A stretch of 64,000 bases of DNA from Acanthosoma haemorrhoidale (Eukaryota; Arthropoda; Insecta; Hemiptera; Acanthosomatidae). A model generated the notes under the pieces. The model was given only the letters and a program-made list of their open reading frames with translations. It was not told where the DNA came from and did no database searches. A program made the position numbers and the translations under genes. Within the stretch, counting starts at the first letter, position 1. Each line of letters begins with the position of its first letter. The stretch covers positions 557,001 to 621,000 of the forward strand of contig CAKNEZ010000011.1 in assembly GCA_930367205.1 (NCBI GenBank), in the 5' to 3' direction. Shown here piece by piece: positions 21,946 to 33,419 of this stretch.

Positions 21946-22257
21946 TGTAAGTTTCGAATTCAGAAACTTAAAAGGAGGAGGAGGTTCTCAGGGTATAAAT
22001 CGAACACTTGCAGATGCAGTTTAGAACTGTAATATTAAACATATGTACACATTAGCTAGCGCTACAAATATAACTATAAACCAATAAAACTTATAACTAA
22101 CCTGAATCAATACAATTGTCGATACTTAGAGTTGACCATTGTCTTAACAAGTGTACCCATATCAGGAGGTTACAACTAAGCGTCCTTTGATAGTAGCGCT
22201 CTCTGTCGGGACATCTCGCATATGTGCCGAAGTTTGGCGGTTACGTTCAAACTTACA
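21946..22257 (-). repeat. 5' LTR
   Basis: 312 bases bounded by the inverted ends TGTAAGTTT/AAACTTACA, matching 19841-20152. In the element's orientation this LTR would supply the promoter and transcription start. Confidence 0.93.
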
Positions 22258-22599
22258 TATATTTAAATTTTTGGCCGAACTTTGCTTAAACTATTTTATA
22301 AAAATAAAGTTATGGGCATTTTTAAGCTTTAATTTAATTAAGTTTATTCAATTAAACAATAAAAAAACAAATTTCTATCTTATTTATCGCGTTGTTGATT
22401 GTATTGTGCTCTAAACATTGTAAATAATTAACCTCATTTAAGAAAATATTGTTTTAGATAAATATTTACTAAGTAGGTGCTATGAGGTTACGTGATAGTT
22501 AGATTATTACTAGTTAATTTCACGTCAGTTTTCTTGACCATTAACCCTTCTTTGGGATCTTCCCATGATTCACTAAAAACCAACCATACATGGTATATA
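22258..22599. other. Gene-free AT-rich stretch
   Basis: Nothing recognised. Confidence 0.5.
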
Positions 22600-23240
22600 T
22601 AAACCTATATATTGGTATATAAAAACCTACTCATGCTCAGGTCCTCCATCCAAACTGTCCAGAAGACTGTAGGGCCGAAGGGGGAGGACGCCTGCCGCGA
22701 GCTAGGGTGTCTACGACCCGGCCGCTGTCTGGCGAGCGTCAAGAAAGAGATAAAATGGGTGGACCTGTGATCTTTGACCTTTGCTGGTGGCCTAGTCGGT
22801 AGGATCTTTTTTAGTATCGATCTGACTCCGTATTGGCGTGTTGGTGTGCCCCGATAGTGCACTATGTTTAGGAGAAGAGGAACAGGGTAGGTTTATAGGT
22901 AGTTTAATTCGCACGAATTCACACGCGGTATCTAAGTGTAGGCGAAAACCGGCCGGATACCAAAGTCGAGTGTGAACCGTAGAAAGGCAGACTGGATCGC
23001 TGGTAGAGACGCTACGAGGTAAAGTTTGTAGGGCTCCAGGAGACCGTCGTCCGCATGGAGGAGGTCTTTCCCAAAGTGGTGCTAGTTTTAGCGATACGAA
23101 GGCTGAGATTCCCACTAGGAAAGTGTGGGGTCTGACAACACCGGACTAAAACATAGCGAGAGATGCAGAGGTAGTTGAATAAGAAAGTCATGGTTTTCTT
23201 ATTCATGGCTTGAGTAGAGTAGCAAGGGAGAGAGCAAGAG

Positions 23241-23304
<64 letters not shown>

Positions 23305-23470
23305 TGCAGTGTTCTTCAGATGCCGGGTTCCAAGATTGTGTTAAATGCTCCAAATCTGGCCCCTTATATAGGCAGGTCAGAGTATGGGCCTCACCCATGC
23401 CCCTAGTGGGCTTCAGCTGTTTCATGCACTAGTTTCCCCCTCTCTTAACTGACGCTTTAAGGTTTTTATT
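22600..23470 (-). repeat. TATA-bearing repeat module, copy 1
   Basis: Minus-strand module with a CCTATATAAGG box near 23370, a (CT)n tract, then about 450 bases homologous to 31660-32090 (shared strings TCAGACCCCACAC, CTAGTGGGAATCTC, TCGCTAAAACTAGCACC, GTTTTCGCCTACAC). Because a promoter-like box is followed by a transcribed-like sequence, an LTR or a retroelement 5'UTR is plausible. The family is not identified. Confidence 0.55.
23243..23301. repeat. (GA)n microsatellite
   Basis: A GA/CT dinucleotide run of about 59 bases, located between the TATA box and the conserved part of the repeat module. Confidence 0.95.
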
Positions 23471-24559
23471 ATTAAAGTATGGAAACATAGGTTGATATTT
23501 TCTGGGCCGAGAAGAGGGGAACTTCTATTTATTCGTGGTAACACAACACAAACCATTTTTCAACACAAGATCCGATCGGAACATCATTTACACCGCTAAC
23601 TGATCTGTTTATTTCTATTGCTCTTTTCTTGTCGGTTCAATAATTAATAATTAATAAATCTGAAAAATCAAATTCAAATTCAAAATTCAAAGAAACCCTT
23701 ACGTTTTTTCCCCTGTGCCTCTCACTATATCTGTTCTGGCTTTTAATCGTTAGGCGAACGAAGCAAAAATTGTAGGAATAATAGGAGGTTTTTTAGTGGA
23801 GTCACAGATCCATTGAAATGCTGATAGAAAGAGTTATAATAGAAATGCTGTAATTTACATATCTGGACCTTTTTCTCAATTGGGGGAAATACGGTGCTTC
23901 CCTTGGAGAAATTTGCTAAGGCAAAAACTGGACAGAATTGACTATTCATTTTGATATTTATCCTTAGAGGTGCATAAACATTGCTTTTTATGTTCCAAGA
24001 TCCATTTGTATGTAGTCGCCGTCTCGAAATTACAAGCTTGAGACCCGCAATACATGACAAGTTCTGTGCACTACTTCTCTTCTACCCACGTCTTTACTTG
24101 GATAATGTCAATTATTAAGCACTAGGCACATTAGTGATTAGTCCCTTGCCTGTGGCAACACTGCGCCAAGTAACCCCTTCATCCCAAGCGTTTAATTCCA
24201 TGACATCCGCTAAAATTAGCTAATAACCTTTTTGGTTGAACGAACGATGTACAGAAAGGGTATTTTGAATTAATCCTGACATTGCTTGCTTGCCTGTTAG
24301 CGTTTGATGACCTAAAATATCCCAGCTTAGAGCAGGTGGGGGACACCCGGGATAGCTCAGAGGGGAGGAGTACCATTATCATTCCCAGTTCAACAGTCAA
24401 TGATCGGCCCATGAAGGAAGATTTGCCTCGTAAACCACAGGGCTTATTATGTCTTATTATTGATATTTTATGATATGGTTTTATGTTTACTATTCCATGT
24501 GTCATTTCCCCTCATTGATCCATGGTACATTTCTTGAATGGATGAAATGGAATGGATGA
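23471..24559. other. Stretch without recognised gene
   Basis: Overlapping short ORFs on both strands (23743-24060, 24179-24505) have no recognisable family and no splice-supported structure. Confidence 0.4.
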
Positions 24560-24900
24560 TCAGCCCGCTGGCTGAAGGTGGTGGAGAGACGACAGTTGGA
24601 AGAGATAGCCGGGAGCGGTGCCGGCCAGTATGTGGCGGCACTAGGATCGATATACCGCCCCACCCCGCACTATTGACCCGGGGGCGGCGCGCGCATCGCC
24701 CCCACCCCTTCCTCGCCACCCCCCACTATCCGGCCGCCGCCCCCACCCCGCCTCATCAATGATTCAGCCGCCCCCACCACCGGGCACGCACAGGTACCGA
24801 GGTGTCTGTCATCCCCCACCACCGGCTAATCGCCCACCCCTCCGCAGCTCCTCTCCTTCCCCGCGATCCTGATACCTTCTTAACAGCTTCATCTGTCAAG
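24560..24900. other. GC- and CpG-rich island
   Basis: An abrupt C-rich stretch with CCGCCC-type motifs, CGCGCGC and CCCGGG, very unlike the AT-rich surroundings. ORFs through it are low-complexity Pro/His/Arg and not convincing as protein. It could be a promoter island or inserted GC-rich repeat DNA. Confidence 0.5.
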
Positions 24901-26860
24901 ATTGTTCAATCATCTCCCCCACCCTTCCCGGCCTCCTGGCTCATTTCGTTATACGCTTCAGGTGTCATCGCTCCTCGAAACCCTTAATATTGGTCAACTT
25001 GTTTCTACATATTGTTGTGCTTGTATGTTCTGCATTGCCATGCACAACCGGATAATCAGCCATATCTGGGTAACCGAGGGAGGAGTAGGAATTCAGAAAG
25101 TAATATAATAAAATTTTTATGTAATATTTCTTGCTCTTCAAGTCTAGTAATATAACTATTGCTTATTAAGAATAGATTTTCCCCCTTAGAAAAACACTCA
25201 TATCCTCCTGGGGTTTCAAAATTTTCCTCGAAAATCAGAATGTTAATATGTGTAAGCGTTACGATCTTCTTCGATATAACTTCGACCTCCTCCCACCCCA
25301 CCCCACTTTGCACATATAGAGAAAAAAATGCCTCAGTTGAGTACGGAAAAAAAATAAAACAGGAATATTTGACAGCCCACAAATAAGACAATCCATTAAG
25401 AATCCTTCCTGGATTTTCAAACTATGGAGGCCTCCTACCAAAGAAGATGAGACACGCACATGAAAAGGGACTGTTCCAAAATGCCTTGAAGAAAGTCACA
25501 GAAAAGGAGTTTCCGAAGTGTTCAGTGACTATTGTTTCCATCGATGACTTTTTCCTCTATCTTGGTATAATAATAATATTTGTATAATATAATATTAAAG
25601 ATTATCTGTTTAGTTTTTTATGCGATTCATGGATTCATCTTAAAATAGTGTAGTGTACATTTCACTAAAATGTTACATCTTAGAAATCCGAGCTCCTTGG
25701 CAAAAACCAATGCCATATCTGAATTCAGAGAATTGAACTCGTGTAAAATCAGCTCCAAATACTTCGGCACCAAAACATCTGTTACAATGTATACAAAATC
25801 TTTTTCGTTCTCATGTGGATATAGTTAGTGTAATTTACTATTTATTTAATTAGTGGATTTAGGGCTGGAATATTTAATTGGAAAATTCTGCTGTAGTAAG
25901 GGTAATTATTTCTGATTCTGAGACATTTGTTTTTGAACAATTTGAATTTTATTTTAGTTTGTTTTAATAGTGGTGATACATTGAATACAACCGTGCATAC
26001 ATACAGACTGAGACAAAAGGCAATAGGCATGTACTAGTTTGAAAGTAGAGCCTCGCTTTCGGGCCACTGAATGACATAGCACTCTATCGGCGAAAACAGA
26101 CGTCCCAATATTTTGACTAAAAGGAGAGCTGAGGAAAATAAAACACACTTTCAAAACCCCCTAAAAAAAAATCAAAACAAAACAAAAAAAAAACCCGGCG
26201 GTATAATGAGTTTAACGTCCGGGCATTCCTGCCTTTTTCTGAGGCCCATTCACGGTTGACTGACCCAGACGGTCTCGACCTCGCATCGCGAATTGAAACC
26301 CACACAATAGACCCGGTCCCTCACGACCCTACCCAATTAGATTTTCATAACGGCCATTACTGTTCAGAATACTATTTAGTACTGGACATTATCCACACTT
26401 CGTCCTCGTGGATCTCTTACTTATATTTCATCAATCATCAGTCATTATAAGAATATATTCTGCTATTAGGCTCATACGTAATCCGAAAGCAAAGATAACA
26501 GGAGGCCAATTTATTTTACGTAATATTATTATTAAACGAAACATTAGCTGGATAATGAAGTTGTGGCACAGATGTAACCAAACATCCAGGAGGTGTGACG
26601 AGATTGTACATGGTTCTTGAAGTAACTTACATAAGTATTTCTTTAAGTGACAATTTTCAACAATATTGAAAAAATATTTTTTCTGTAAGTTTTATTAAAT
26701 TTACATTAATTCCTAAATTAAAATGTATGTATAACACTTGACAGAGAGACGAACAAACATACTGTACTTCACAATTATTGATTTTTTAATATATTTATTT
26801 TTTTGTTAAGATTTGATTTTTAAATTCTTGGGATGTTTAAAGGCTTGGATACTGAAAGCA
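24901..26860. other. Stretch without recognised gene
   Basis: Short ORFs only; no transposon or exon signature was found. Confidence 0.4.
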
Positions 26861-26867
26861 TTCGACC

Positions 26868-27660
26868 ACGCTTCATAAATCATATTTACAATTTTCATTC
26901 ACTCGCTCATTCGTACAGCATTTACAAACAGCCCAGAGGCCTCCCAAATCCACATGGTTGTCACCTCCCTCGCATGCGAAAGAGGAAGCAGAGTCTTGAG
27001 AATCCCCTACGCTCCTACGTCAGCCGCGTCACCGGATACGAGCAAGTGGAGGCTGACCAAGAGCGCGAAAGCCACATACGCTCAGTACTTGATTGGAGCA
27101 ACAGCCATTGCCAGGACTTAAAGAGTTCAAGAATGTAAGGTATATTAAGATCGTTATGAAGGGTTTTGTTTCCGACGTAATAAGGGGCATTTACTATTGT
27201 TCCATCGACTTGATTGAAAGGATTGGATACGCTTGATGTTCGACTTTTTTGCTGTCCCCCATAGCTCTATTCCGTATGTCCAGATTGGCTTATGTATAGC
27301 TTTGTATATTAGTAATTTATTTTCTATTGAGAGATGGGATGTCCTTTGAAGTGGTCTGTACAGCTGTCCAAAGCGTCTCTTTAGTTCTTGTTTTTAGCCC
27401 CGAGGCTCTCGTTTGTTTTTAACTTTGATCCGCCATTGGTTTCACCAATGCTCGATCTCATCAAGGTGTTTTTGAAGGTTATGGGATGCTATATCGGGGT
27501 CTGGGTTGGATGGTTAGACGGTAGTGTCATCTGAAAATGTGGCCAAGAAGGTATTGGGGGTAGAGGGGACATCAGTGGTGGATAGGTTATAGAGAATGTG
27601 ACCCATGACACTGCCCTGTGGAACTGCTTTTATGGGATAGTAGTTTGAATATTCAATAAA
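26868..27660 (-). mobile_element. LINE-A with RT palm remnant and 3' end
   Basis: Minus-strand copy reaching furthest into RT. It contains VPQGSVMGHILYNLS (motif B), ATFSDDTTV (catalytic FxDD motif C), a thumb segment and the start of the FQSK..LRTIVNAPYYV block, then an internal deletion before the 3'UTR. Several stops and frameshifts are present. The 3' end at about 26870 carries the usual terminal sequence. Confidence 0.85.
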
Positions 27661-29554
27661 ATTTCTATTATAATTTTGATATTACTCAGTAATTATTTGA
27701 TTCACTAAACTTATTATTATTCATGAGACTTGCTTTTATCATCGGCGAAAGAAAAAATTTACATTTAATTTCCAAGATAAAATGTTCTTTTTCAATTCAT
27801 TTATCAAGACAGATGTACAGTTGTAACAAATTATAATATTTAAAAGTAATAATAAAGGAACTGGAGTCAGAGACTACATATCCTCGAATCGACTAGTCTA
27901 CATAAGAAAATAATACAACAATAATGCATGTAATACAAGTATAAGTATCATTCTGTGCATAGCTATTGACAGATGCATAGATAGACTGTGCATTGCGCAG
28001 GGGACAGACTAACAGTGCACTTGGCAACACATCGTCATTTGCATAATGACAGACCCGATGGCTTACATTAGCCACTGCCACGGATCCAGGCATTTAGTAG
28101 TTAGTCCATGAATCAATCGAGGGTATCGTGTTCATGTGCATGTGTTTGCCCTGCGTGAGAAGATTAAAGTTTTTTTTTTCAATCTTAAAAAATGTTTTCT
28201 AGCCCTAATTTCTAATTTTACATGAAAGTCCCATTGTTTTACAACTCATTACATTTAATTATTCAATATAAAAACCAAACATGAGCACTGTATTAATAAC
28301 TAATAACTGGTGTATTGATCTCAGTGTGTAAATAATGATTATATAGTGGGCAGGGCGAGCACCGTTCCATGGACCTCGTGGATCTCCGGAAGTCCGCTTT
28401 ACACCCGAGCCATCCTTGTACACCCGTTAGCCTAGTCAATAACCTGTCAAGAGAGTTTGACAAAGATAGCTCTTTAGCTGTTTTTCTTTGAAAGCTTTGC
28501 ATTTCAAAGTTTGGAAACACTTTGCTACTATGAATTGACCTTACTTACTAGTAATCAATGAATAGTGGCTTATAGGGAACTCTTCGAGTCGAGATAATGT
28601 AAAAAATGGTCTATCACATGCTAAATGAAATTTACAACCACTGTCGCAGGCCATAAATAGGGCATAAAATGCAGGAATTTTCACCAGTTGTTTAAATGTT
28701 TAAATTCTGATTTTTGAAGGATACATGTGAGAGCAGCACGAATATTAAGATGTATTGGTTAAAAAAATCTGTGGTATTGCTGGTTCTGGGTTCCAAACTC
28801 CATCGACGAATAGTGAGAGAGTGCAGAGGACTCGAAATCTTCGATAAGAAAATCCCGATATAAAAAGTATGCTTCCTCAGCTGTTGCTGGCTGAGAGCAC
28901 CCCAAAGATTTTTTTTGGTTTCGAAGTGAGATAGGTGTTATCGGTCTAACGAAATCACACGCACGAGACAGTGTAGCATTTCAAGACCCTGACGTGAGGT
29001 GTTGCTATGTAGGATAATTTTATCCACGAATTTGGTTCAAATTGTAAGACGCGCATTAATTTAAACAAACACATATAATATAATAAAGTGGTCACTTTCA
29101 CGGGCCTGGTTAAAGTATATGTTAGGGGAGGGGAAGGATTATGAAGTAGAATTTGATACTAATTTCGTAAAATTCACTATTAGTATGAATTTACGAAGCT
29201 TTACATTATAGCTAACAAAAGGACACAAAGGCATATTATAGCAAACTAAAATAACTTGAATAGTTCATAAGTATTCATAGAACCATAATAGGTACCTATT
29301 TATACTAGGTCGCCTGCGTGCCTTTGCCTCTGTCTTGAGGAGAGGGAGGACTCCTGTGCAACGATCAACGAAAAATCAGAAAAAACAAAAATGGACAACC
29401 CTTGTGAATGAGCTGAAGAAATGGATGATCATAACTGACATCCTGAAAAGATGTGTTTTTTTAAATTTAAAGTTGATTCGACTAAATACTATTTAGAATC
29501 AAAGCTAAAAAATAAATGTGTTTATAAAATTTAAATTTGTATTTAATCCGGAAT
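27661..29554. other. Stretch without recognised gene
   Basis: Contains small ORFs (27893-28093, 28293-28520) without recognisable relatives. A GC-richer patch at 28340-28450 has no clear function. Confidence 0.4.
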
Positions 29555-29880
29555 CAACAACTTTATTATGATAAAATTACAATCTGCCTCATTGGGAAAT
29601 AAGTAATTGTGTTAAATGTTCTCGTTCATACCATATTTACAATTTGCATTCATTCGCTCATTCATACAGTATTTACAAACAGCCCAGAGACCTCCCAAAA
29701 CTACATGGTTGTCACCTCCCTCGCGTGCGAAAGAGGAAGCGGACTCTTTGGAAGTCCTCTACGCTCCTCCGTCAGCCGCGTCACCGGATACGAACCAGTG
29801 GAGACTGGCCAAGAGCACGAGAGCCACATACGCTCAGGACATAATTGGAGAAGCTGGCCATTGCCAGGACTCCCACCGTT
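29555..29880 (-). mobile_element. LINE-A 3'UTR
   Basis: Minus-oriented, nearly complete 3'UTR (TTTATTATGATAAAATTACAA end, AATCTGCCTCATTGGG, CTCGCGTGCGAAAGAGG, GCCAGGACTCCCACC). It has no RT coding part. Confidence 0.85.
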
Positions 29881-30309
29881 ATAAATTTGTATTTAAAAAA
29901 AAAAGTGTTTACCTTGCATTTGTTAATCTATCTTAGCAAAATCAGTGTTAGTTTTAAGTCGCACAACCTAAATGGGTTTGATGTTTCCCACTTTATCGAG
30001 GTAACATTAAAGACTGTAACATTAAAATATCAAGTCTTTGAGGCCAATAACAAAAACTTTAAGATATTTCAATATGTTATTTATTTTATTTTTTTCGAGC
30101 AGGATTTTGATGGCACAAGTTTTTTAAGAAACAAAATGACCCACACGTCAGCTGCTATATATGTCATTTATATTTTTCTCGTTGCGGGCTCACATTGCAT
30201 AAATGATGTCCTAAGGATTCATGCTCCTTTTTATGAAACAAATAGAATACCAATGATCATAAAATTTCCACTAACCAAAATTACAGTCCCTCAAAAGCCT
30301 CTAGCAAAA

Positions 30310-30610
30310 GCCCATGTCTACAATCCTCGTCAAAGATTGTGTGTAGTACTCCTTCCTTGTATGTAGCCCCTACGTAGTGGGGATGAGGCTGGAGGAGTCC
30401 CAGTTCTCACCTCTTCCTCCATAGCCAAGAAGGTGACAATGTTGCGGGTATTTGGGGATCCCCAGGCTGCGTACATATTCCGATATCGCAATATTGTTAC
30501 AATTTGTAAATAGTTCATGAACGAGATTATTTCTTTAAAGTCGTCTATTGCCCAATTTGAACAGATTTCAATATTATTGAATTAAAGGTTTATAAAATGA
30601 GTACATGTTT
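30310..30610 (+). mobile_element. Diverged LINE-A-like 3' end
   Basis: The frame ends AHVYNPRQRLCVVLL, equivalent to the HPYNPPRRLKRQW end of LINE-A. A 3'UTR with similar organisation follows (GAAGGTGACAATG, TTGTAAATAGTTCATGAACG, GTCTATTGCCCAA). The level of divergence suggests a distinct subfamily. Confidence 0.6.
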
Positions 30611-30629
30611 GTTATAAGATTACTTGGTG

Positions 30630-30806
30630 TCAATGTTTAGCATACATGTATATGTAAGAGACGCGGAGGTTTAAAATCCCAGCTAAATATGAAAGGAGCT
30701 GTCCTCCCACCGATACATTATCCTCGCTGGTCCCATGTCGCGGCGTCGCCAGACTCCAAAGAATACAAAAGGACAACAGTCCTCTGAGAGTCAATGGCAA
30801 CAGCAT
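30630..30806 (-). CDS. Candidate small ORF with signal-peptide-like start
   Basis: A 58-residue frame opening MLLPLTLRGLLSFCILWSLA has a positive/hydrophobic profile like a secretory signal peptide, followed by PRHGTSEDNVSVGG. An upstream in-frame ATG would extend it to 30941 and bury the hydrophobic part. No homologue is recognised. It could be a first exon or chance. Confidence 0.25.
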   Translation of the reverse strand: MLLPLTLRGLLSFCILWSLATPRHGTSEDNVSVGGQLLSYLAGILNLRVSYIYMYAKH

Positions 30807-30949
30807 ATTCTTTTGTAAGGCCTCCAGGTCAAGTTTTATTGCTCTTCCTCCCTGTCCTTTGTGTCCCTCCTCAACGAACGGCAGTTGTAAAGGAATCATG
30901 TTGAGGAAGCAAAGATCAAAAACTGTAAAATGTATTACCACAATCTTCA

Positions 30950-31555
30950 GTTATTAATTAAATAACTTTTAGCTAGAGAGATCAAAAAAAAATAGTGACA
31001 ACCGAACTTTTTGATTTTAAATCAAAAAATATCTTATGCTAATATGCAATGCATAAATAAAAACTTTATAGTTATTGAAAACCAGAACATGATCGGCTTT
31101 AGATACTTGGTGCAACTTAATTATTGAACATTGGTGTGTCAAATGTTATTTATAGAAATTTATATTGAATGATTTAATGTTTTTTGATATTGGTGTAACC
31201 GACTAAGCTCCTACTAGGCACTGCGTGAGTTAATTTGGGCTTCACTGACATAATGTAAATGAGTAGTTTAGTCTGGGTTTCAAGTTTAGAATTTCTATTG
31301 ATAAATGGATAAAGGCTGATAAAATAGCTGATTTACTGATGGTGCGTACAGGTACAAATACACCCTTCACTGTTGAGATTTACCAGTCAGAACCCTAGTA
31401 TCTTCATCTTTAAGCCATTGAAGTTGTTGTGGCCACCTCTTAATTACGAACAATTAAAAGATCCCTTCTTCTTGGATCAGAAAAATCTATCTATATTTCC
31501 ATATTTGTTGTTAATAAAGGTTATGACGTCAGTGAGAGTGGGAGGAGAAGCTAGT
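30950..31555. other. Stretch without recognised gene
   Basis: AT-rich; the ORF at 31373-31627 runs into a G homopolymer and the following repeat module. Confidence 0.4.
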
Positions 31556-32100
31556 GGGGGGGGGGGCAGCCGCAGGTGGAGACCCATCCCCACCACGGCT
31601 GGCCACCTATATAAGCAACCAGATTAAACCGAGTTAGCATAACGAACAGGACCGACACTTGGAACACTACTCTCTCCTCTCTCTCTGCACTGGCGCTTGC
31701 TGCTCTACTCAAAACCATGGTCTTCTCATTCAACTACCTCTGCATGTTTTAGTACGGCGTTGTCAGACCCCACACCTTCCTAGTGGGAATCTCTGCCTTC
31801 GCATCGCTAAAACTAGCACCTCCTTTGGAGAGACCTCTCCCTCGCGGACGACGGTTGCCATGGCCCTACAAACTTTGCCTAGTAGCGTCTCCCCCAGCAA
31901 TCCCGTCTGCTTCTCTCCGGTTCAAACTCGCCTTTGGGATCTGGACGGTTTTCGCCTACCCTTAGACACCAAGACTGAATTCGTAGTCATTCCAAGACCA
32001 CATAAACTACCTACCTACCAACCCTATACCTCTTCTCTTGAACATTGACTGCACTGTCGGGGCACATACCTATAAAATATCGAGTCAGATAGTAAGACCG
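31556..32100 (+). repeat. TATA-bearing repeat module, copy 2
   Basis: Plus-strand counterpart of 22600-23470. A TATATAAGC box lies at about 31606, then a CT-rich stretch (31665-31690), then the shared block (TCAGACCCCACAC at 31766 and following). The upstream flanks are unrelated between the copies. A good splice donor (AAG/GTAAGT) at about 32338 further downstream suggests a 5'UTR-like layout. Confidence 0.55.
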
Positions 32101-32655
32101 TCATGAAACGTCCAGGTCATAAACTTTATCAACCCTCACTTCGTCACCAGAGTAACTAGGCACCCCCTCGTGACGACCCAATAGATTTATTTCAGCAAGA
32201 GTTAAGTTTTATAGTTAAGCTAGTAAGTTCCCTGTAATCTTCATATCGTTTAACTTCAATCTAAGTTCATATTCTTATACAGTTCATATAGTATATATAC
32301 AGTAGTTCCATTTTGATCGCTACGTTAATTTATTAAGGTAAGTATAAATTAACCAAATATGTGCGAATGCAATGCCCTCATGATTTGATAGAGCAATCAA
32401 ATCGGTCAGTAGTTGAATAGTTAGATGTCATCCATACTATTCAAATATTGTAATTATTCAATTAGAGCTTAACAGCGTGGCGTTTGCAGTAAGTCAGGTA
32501 CATTATATTAATTGTAAATATATAATGCATGTATGTATCCTTAGAAAAGATACATCCTTTATATATTGCCTTACAGTTTTTTGTATTCAAATACTGTTAT
32601 AGATCAAATAAAGTATTGTATCGAAACGCAGTATCAGTCTAAACTTAAATACAAA
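32101..32655. other. AT-rich stretch downstream of the repeat module
   Basis: No ORF. An AATAAA at about 32608 on the plus strand could be a polyadenylation signal. Nothing else recognised. Confidence 0.4.
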
Positions 32656-32659
32656 TCTT

Positions 32660-32931
32660 TCAAACGTAGCACTGTCTTGCCCAATCATCAGAAGTCAAAA
32701 GAAAGATAGAATTACGAGGAGACTTAAATTCATGATTGGAACGGAGAAATAATGCCATAAAATCTTCCCCTGAGAAATCCACCCAGTCATCATCGACAAC
32801 TGAATAATGACCTAACTGAGTCTTGAAGATTGTTGTGTTCAATATTGAAGTCATATTTCGATGCAGAACTCCTTTTGCCTGTTCACGAAACAAATTTTTA
32901 TACTGCTTCCTCGCACTCAATTCGTCTTAAA
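32660..32931 (-). CDS. Candidate terminal exon, unidentified gene
   Basis: A minus-strand frame of about 87 codons after an acceptor-like CTTTTAAG. It reads ELSARKQYKNLFREQAKGV, then HYSVVDDDWVDFSGEDF and ends LLTSDDWARQCYV. The composition (acidic/aromatic, Trp-containing) is protein-like. There is no database family I can name. The phase does not directly match the donor at 33254, so an intermediate exon would be needed if they form one gene. Confidence 0.38.
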
Positions 32932-33253
32932 AGACTTTGAATATCAATATTTGCAGCTAACATTCTCGTTGAATGAATGAAAAGTGAATATGTTTGAGAT
33001 ATTCAAAAGGATTAGTGGATGTAATGCATTTTGGATCGTAAGGGTGATTCTTACAGCTATCCCTCGGACCTGCGGATGGACGGACGGGCTCGGCGACAAA
33101 TAGAAGAGCAGATAGTACGTGGGCAGAGGAAGCGTGCTCGCTATCTGTCACCCTGAGAGGGGCCGCTTTGGCTAATGCCCCTCTCCAAAACTGGTCACGG
33201 CAGCCGCTTCCAGATATATCTTTCCAGGTCTGAAGAACTCTTCCCAAACTTAC

Positions 33254-33405
33254 AAGGTATCCTCCTGGGTTTTTTTTTGCTTAAACAGCTGCCAAAAACT
33301 GGTCCAGTTGAAAGACCTGTGCCGTACCTCTTGAGTATGATCAGAAGAAACATTTCCGACCGCGTCCTCTTCGTCGAGTTCTTTTCTCACCCCATAGCCG
33401 TCAAC
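33254..33405 (-). CDS. Candidate internal exon, unidentified gene
   Basis: Acceptor TTTTTTCAG and donor GTAAGT enclose 152 bases open in the frame VDGYGVRKELDEEDAVG and HRSFNWTSFWQLFKQKK. Both splice sites are near consensus and the peptide looks like ordinary protein. A possible alternative donor (CAAGAG/GTACGG) lies in the middle. Confidence 0.5.
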
Positions 33406-33419
33406 CTGAAAAAAAGTCC

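Larger units (their letters stand above)
19841..22257 (-). mobile_element. Young, internally deleted LTR retrotransposon
   Basis: Two apparently identical 312-bp LTRs (TGTAAGTTT...AAACTTACA) flank 1793 bases of minus-strand coding sequence: gag, protease and short RT/integrase remnants. TATA is present on both outer sides (19837-19840, 22258-22261), a likely 4-bp target duplication. A polypurine tract (AAAAAGGGGGGA) abuts the 3' LTR at 20153. Most of RT, all of RNase H and the integrase core are missing, so the copy is non-autonomous. No obvious tRNA primer site follows the 5' LTR: the gag ATG is only 10 bases inside. Confidence 0.9.

Noticed and set aside
29845..30366. 173-codon plus-strand ORF considered as a gene
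   Set aside because: The start overlaps LINE-A and the end is a LINE-A-like RT tail (AHVYNPRQRL); the middle has AT-rich, non-conserved composition. Not supported as one protein.
22600..32100. Whether the two repeat modules are the LTRs of one large element
   Set aside because: They are in opposite orientation and the sequence between them is a mix of unrelated fragments, so they are not an LTR pair.
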